This document shows, one piece after another, positions 6,462 to 6,730 of a DNA stretch of 6,730 bases. Position 1 is the first letter of the stretch. Every line of letters begins with the position of its first letter. Source of the stretch: an uncultured Acetobacteraceae bacterium. Lineage in GTDB: Bacteria > Pseudomonadota > Alphaproteobacteria > Acetobacterales > Acetobacteraceae. Under the pieces are notes generated by a model that did not search any database, was not told the origin of the DNA, and saw only the letters and a list, made by a program, of their open reading frames with translations. The position numbers and the translations under genes were made by a program. The DNA is taken from contig CALGVL010000121.1 in assembly GCA_937930165.1 (NCBI GenBank), forward strand, positions 1 to 6,730, read 5' to 3'.

Positions 6462-6489
6462 AGCAGCGACCGTAAGGACGGTAGCGACA

Positions 6490-6708
6490 ATGGCGAAGCA
6501 GCAATCCTCCGGCGAGGCCGGCAAGACCAACCCCGGCAATTTCGCCAATGACCGCCGGAAGGCCGCGGAGGCCGGCCGCATGGGCGGCCAGCACCAAGGC
6601 AAGGAGACCAATCCGGGCAATTTCGCCAATGACCGCCGGAAGGCCGCGGAAGCCGGCCGCAAGGGCGGTCAGCACAGCCATGGCAACCGGAGCAGCGACC
6701 GGAGCTGA
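6490..6708 (+). CDS. KGG-motif (con-10/YciG-like) stress-induced small protein
   Basis: A 72-residue hydrophilic protein. It has two copies of the KGG/stress-induced motif at about 13-35 and 40-62, each reading TNPGNFANDRRKAAEAGR and then M or K, GGQH. These match the bacterial general-stress YciG/GsiB-like and fungal con-10 repeat family, thought to be small disordered or LEA-like protectants induced by desiccation, heat, acid or stationary phase. The molecular role is not established. The start at 6490 is supported by AAGGA at 6474-6478 with 11-base spacing. An in-frame ATG at 6439 would add 17 residues but lies inside the leader hairpin and lacks a ribosome site. The tail (about 63-72) is Ser/Arg/His-rich. 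The first copy has Met in place of the first Lys of the second copy's KGG (M31 versus K58). An EcfG-like promoter upstream fits stress control. Confidence 0.9.
   Translation: MAKQQSSGEAGKTNPGNFANDRRKAAEAGRMGGQHQGKETNPGNFANDRRKAAEAGRKGGQHSHGNRSSDRS
6526..6687 (+). repeat. Two tandem 81-bp units encoding the KGG motifs
   Basis: Units begin at 6526 and 6607. Over the 69 bases that encode the motif (6526-6594 against 6607-6675) only five bases differ by eye. Four of the changes are silent and one changes Met to Lys. The remaining 12 bases of each unit are a variable linker. This indicates a duplication that is recent or kept uniform. Confidence 0.85.
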
Positions 6709-6730
6709 AGCCCATCACGTCAACGGCAGG

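Larger units (their letters stand above)
6177..6489. other. Divergent intergenic region between CoA transferase and KGG gene
   Basis: This 313-base stretch separates divergently transcribed genes. The part next to the CoA transferase (6177-6390) carries that gene's Shine-Dalgarno and no convincing promoter or coding region. The part next to the KGG gene (6391-6489) contains two perfect inverted repeats, a candidate EcfG-type promoter and an AAGGA Shine-Dalgarno. These are listed separately. Confidence 0.7.

Noticed and set aside
1..6730. CRISPR array, tRNA, rRNA or insertion sequence
   Set aside because: No repeat-spacer periodicity, no tRNA-like fold, no transposase and no flanking terminal inverted repeats were seen. 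The only tandem repeat is inside the KGG gene.

Overview
The window is very GC-rich, with GC-heavy third codon positions, and holds seven protein-coding genes and no RNA genes. The gene content (a TAXI-type periplasmic receptor, GreB, a class III CoA transferase, a KGG-repeat stress protein) and codon style suggest an alphaproteobacterium, most likely in the Acetobacteraceae (Roseomonas-like). That placement is inference from composition and gene families, not a database match.

Layout. (1) Positions 2-934 and 931-1914, plus strand, form a translationally coupled pair. The first is a Pro/Ala-rich protein, open at the left edge, with a short C-terminal Sel1/TPR-like helical region. The second is a secreted TAXI-family solute-binding protein. 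No TRAP permease gene lies beside them. A hairpin follows the TAXI stop. (2) Positions 2049-2615 encode the transcript-cleavage factor GreB with an acidic N-terminal extension. (3) Positions 2679-3749 encode a ROK-family (sugar kinase-like) protein whose sequence blocks appear in circularly permuted order, with the usual zinc loop missing. (4) Positions 3822-4688 encode an alpha/beta hydrolase with a complete catalytic triad. (5) On the minus strand, convergent with the hydrolase, positions 6176-4779 encode a class III CoA transferase with a degenerate N-terminal half-domain. (6) The divergent intergenic region 6177-6489 holds two perfect inverted repeats and a candidate general-stress (EcfG-type) promoter. 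(7) Positions 6490-6708 encode a 72-residue KGG-motif protein made of two nearly identical 27-residue units.

How they fit together. Only the first two genes are clearly one translational unit. greB, the ROK gene and the hydrolase are co-directional with gaps of about 63 and 72 bases and could share a transcript, but no common pathway is evident. The most unusual features are the permuted ROK protein and the regulatory structure ahead of the KGG gene.
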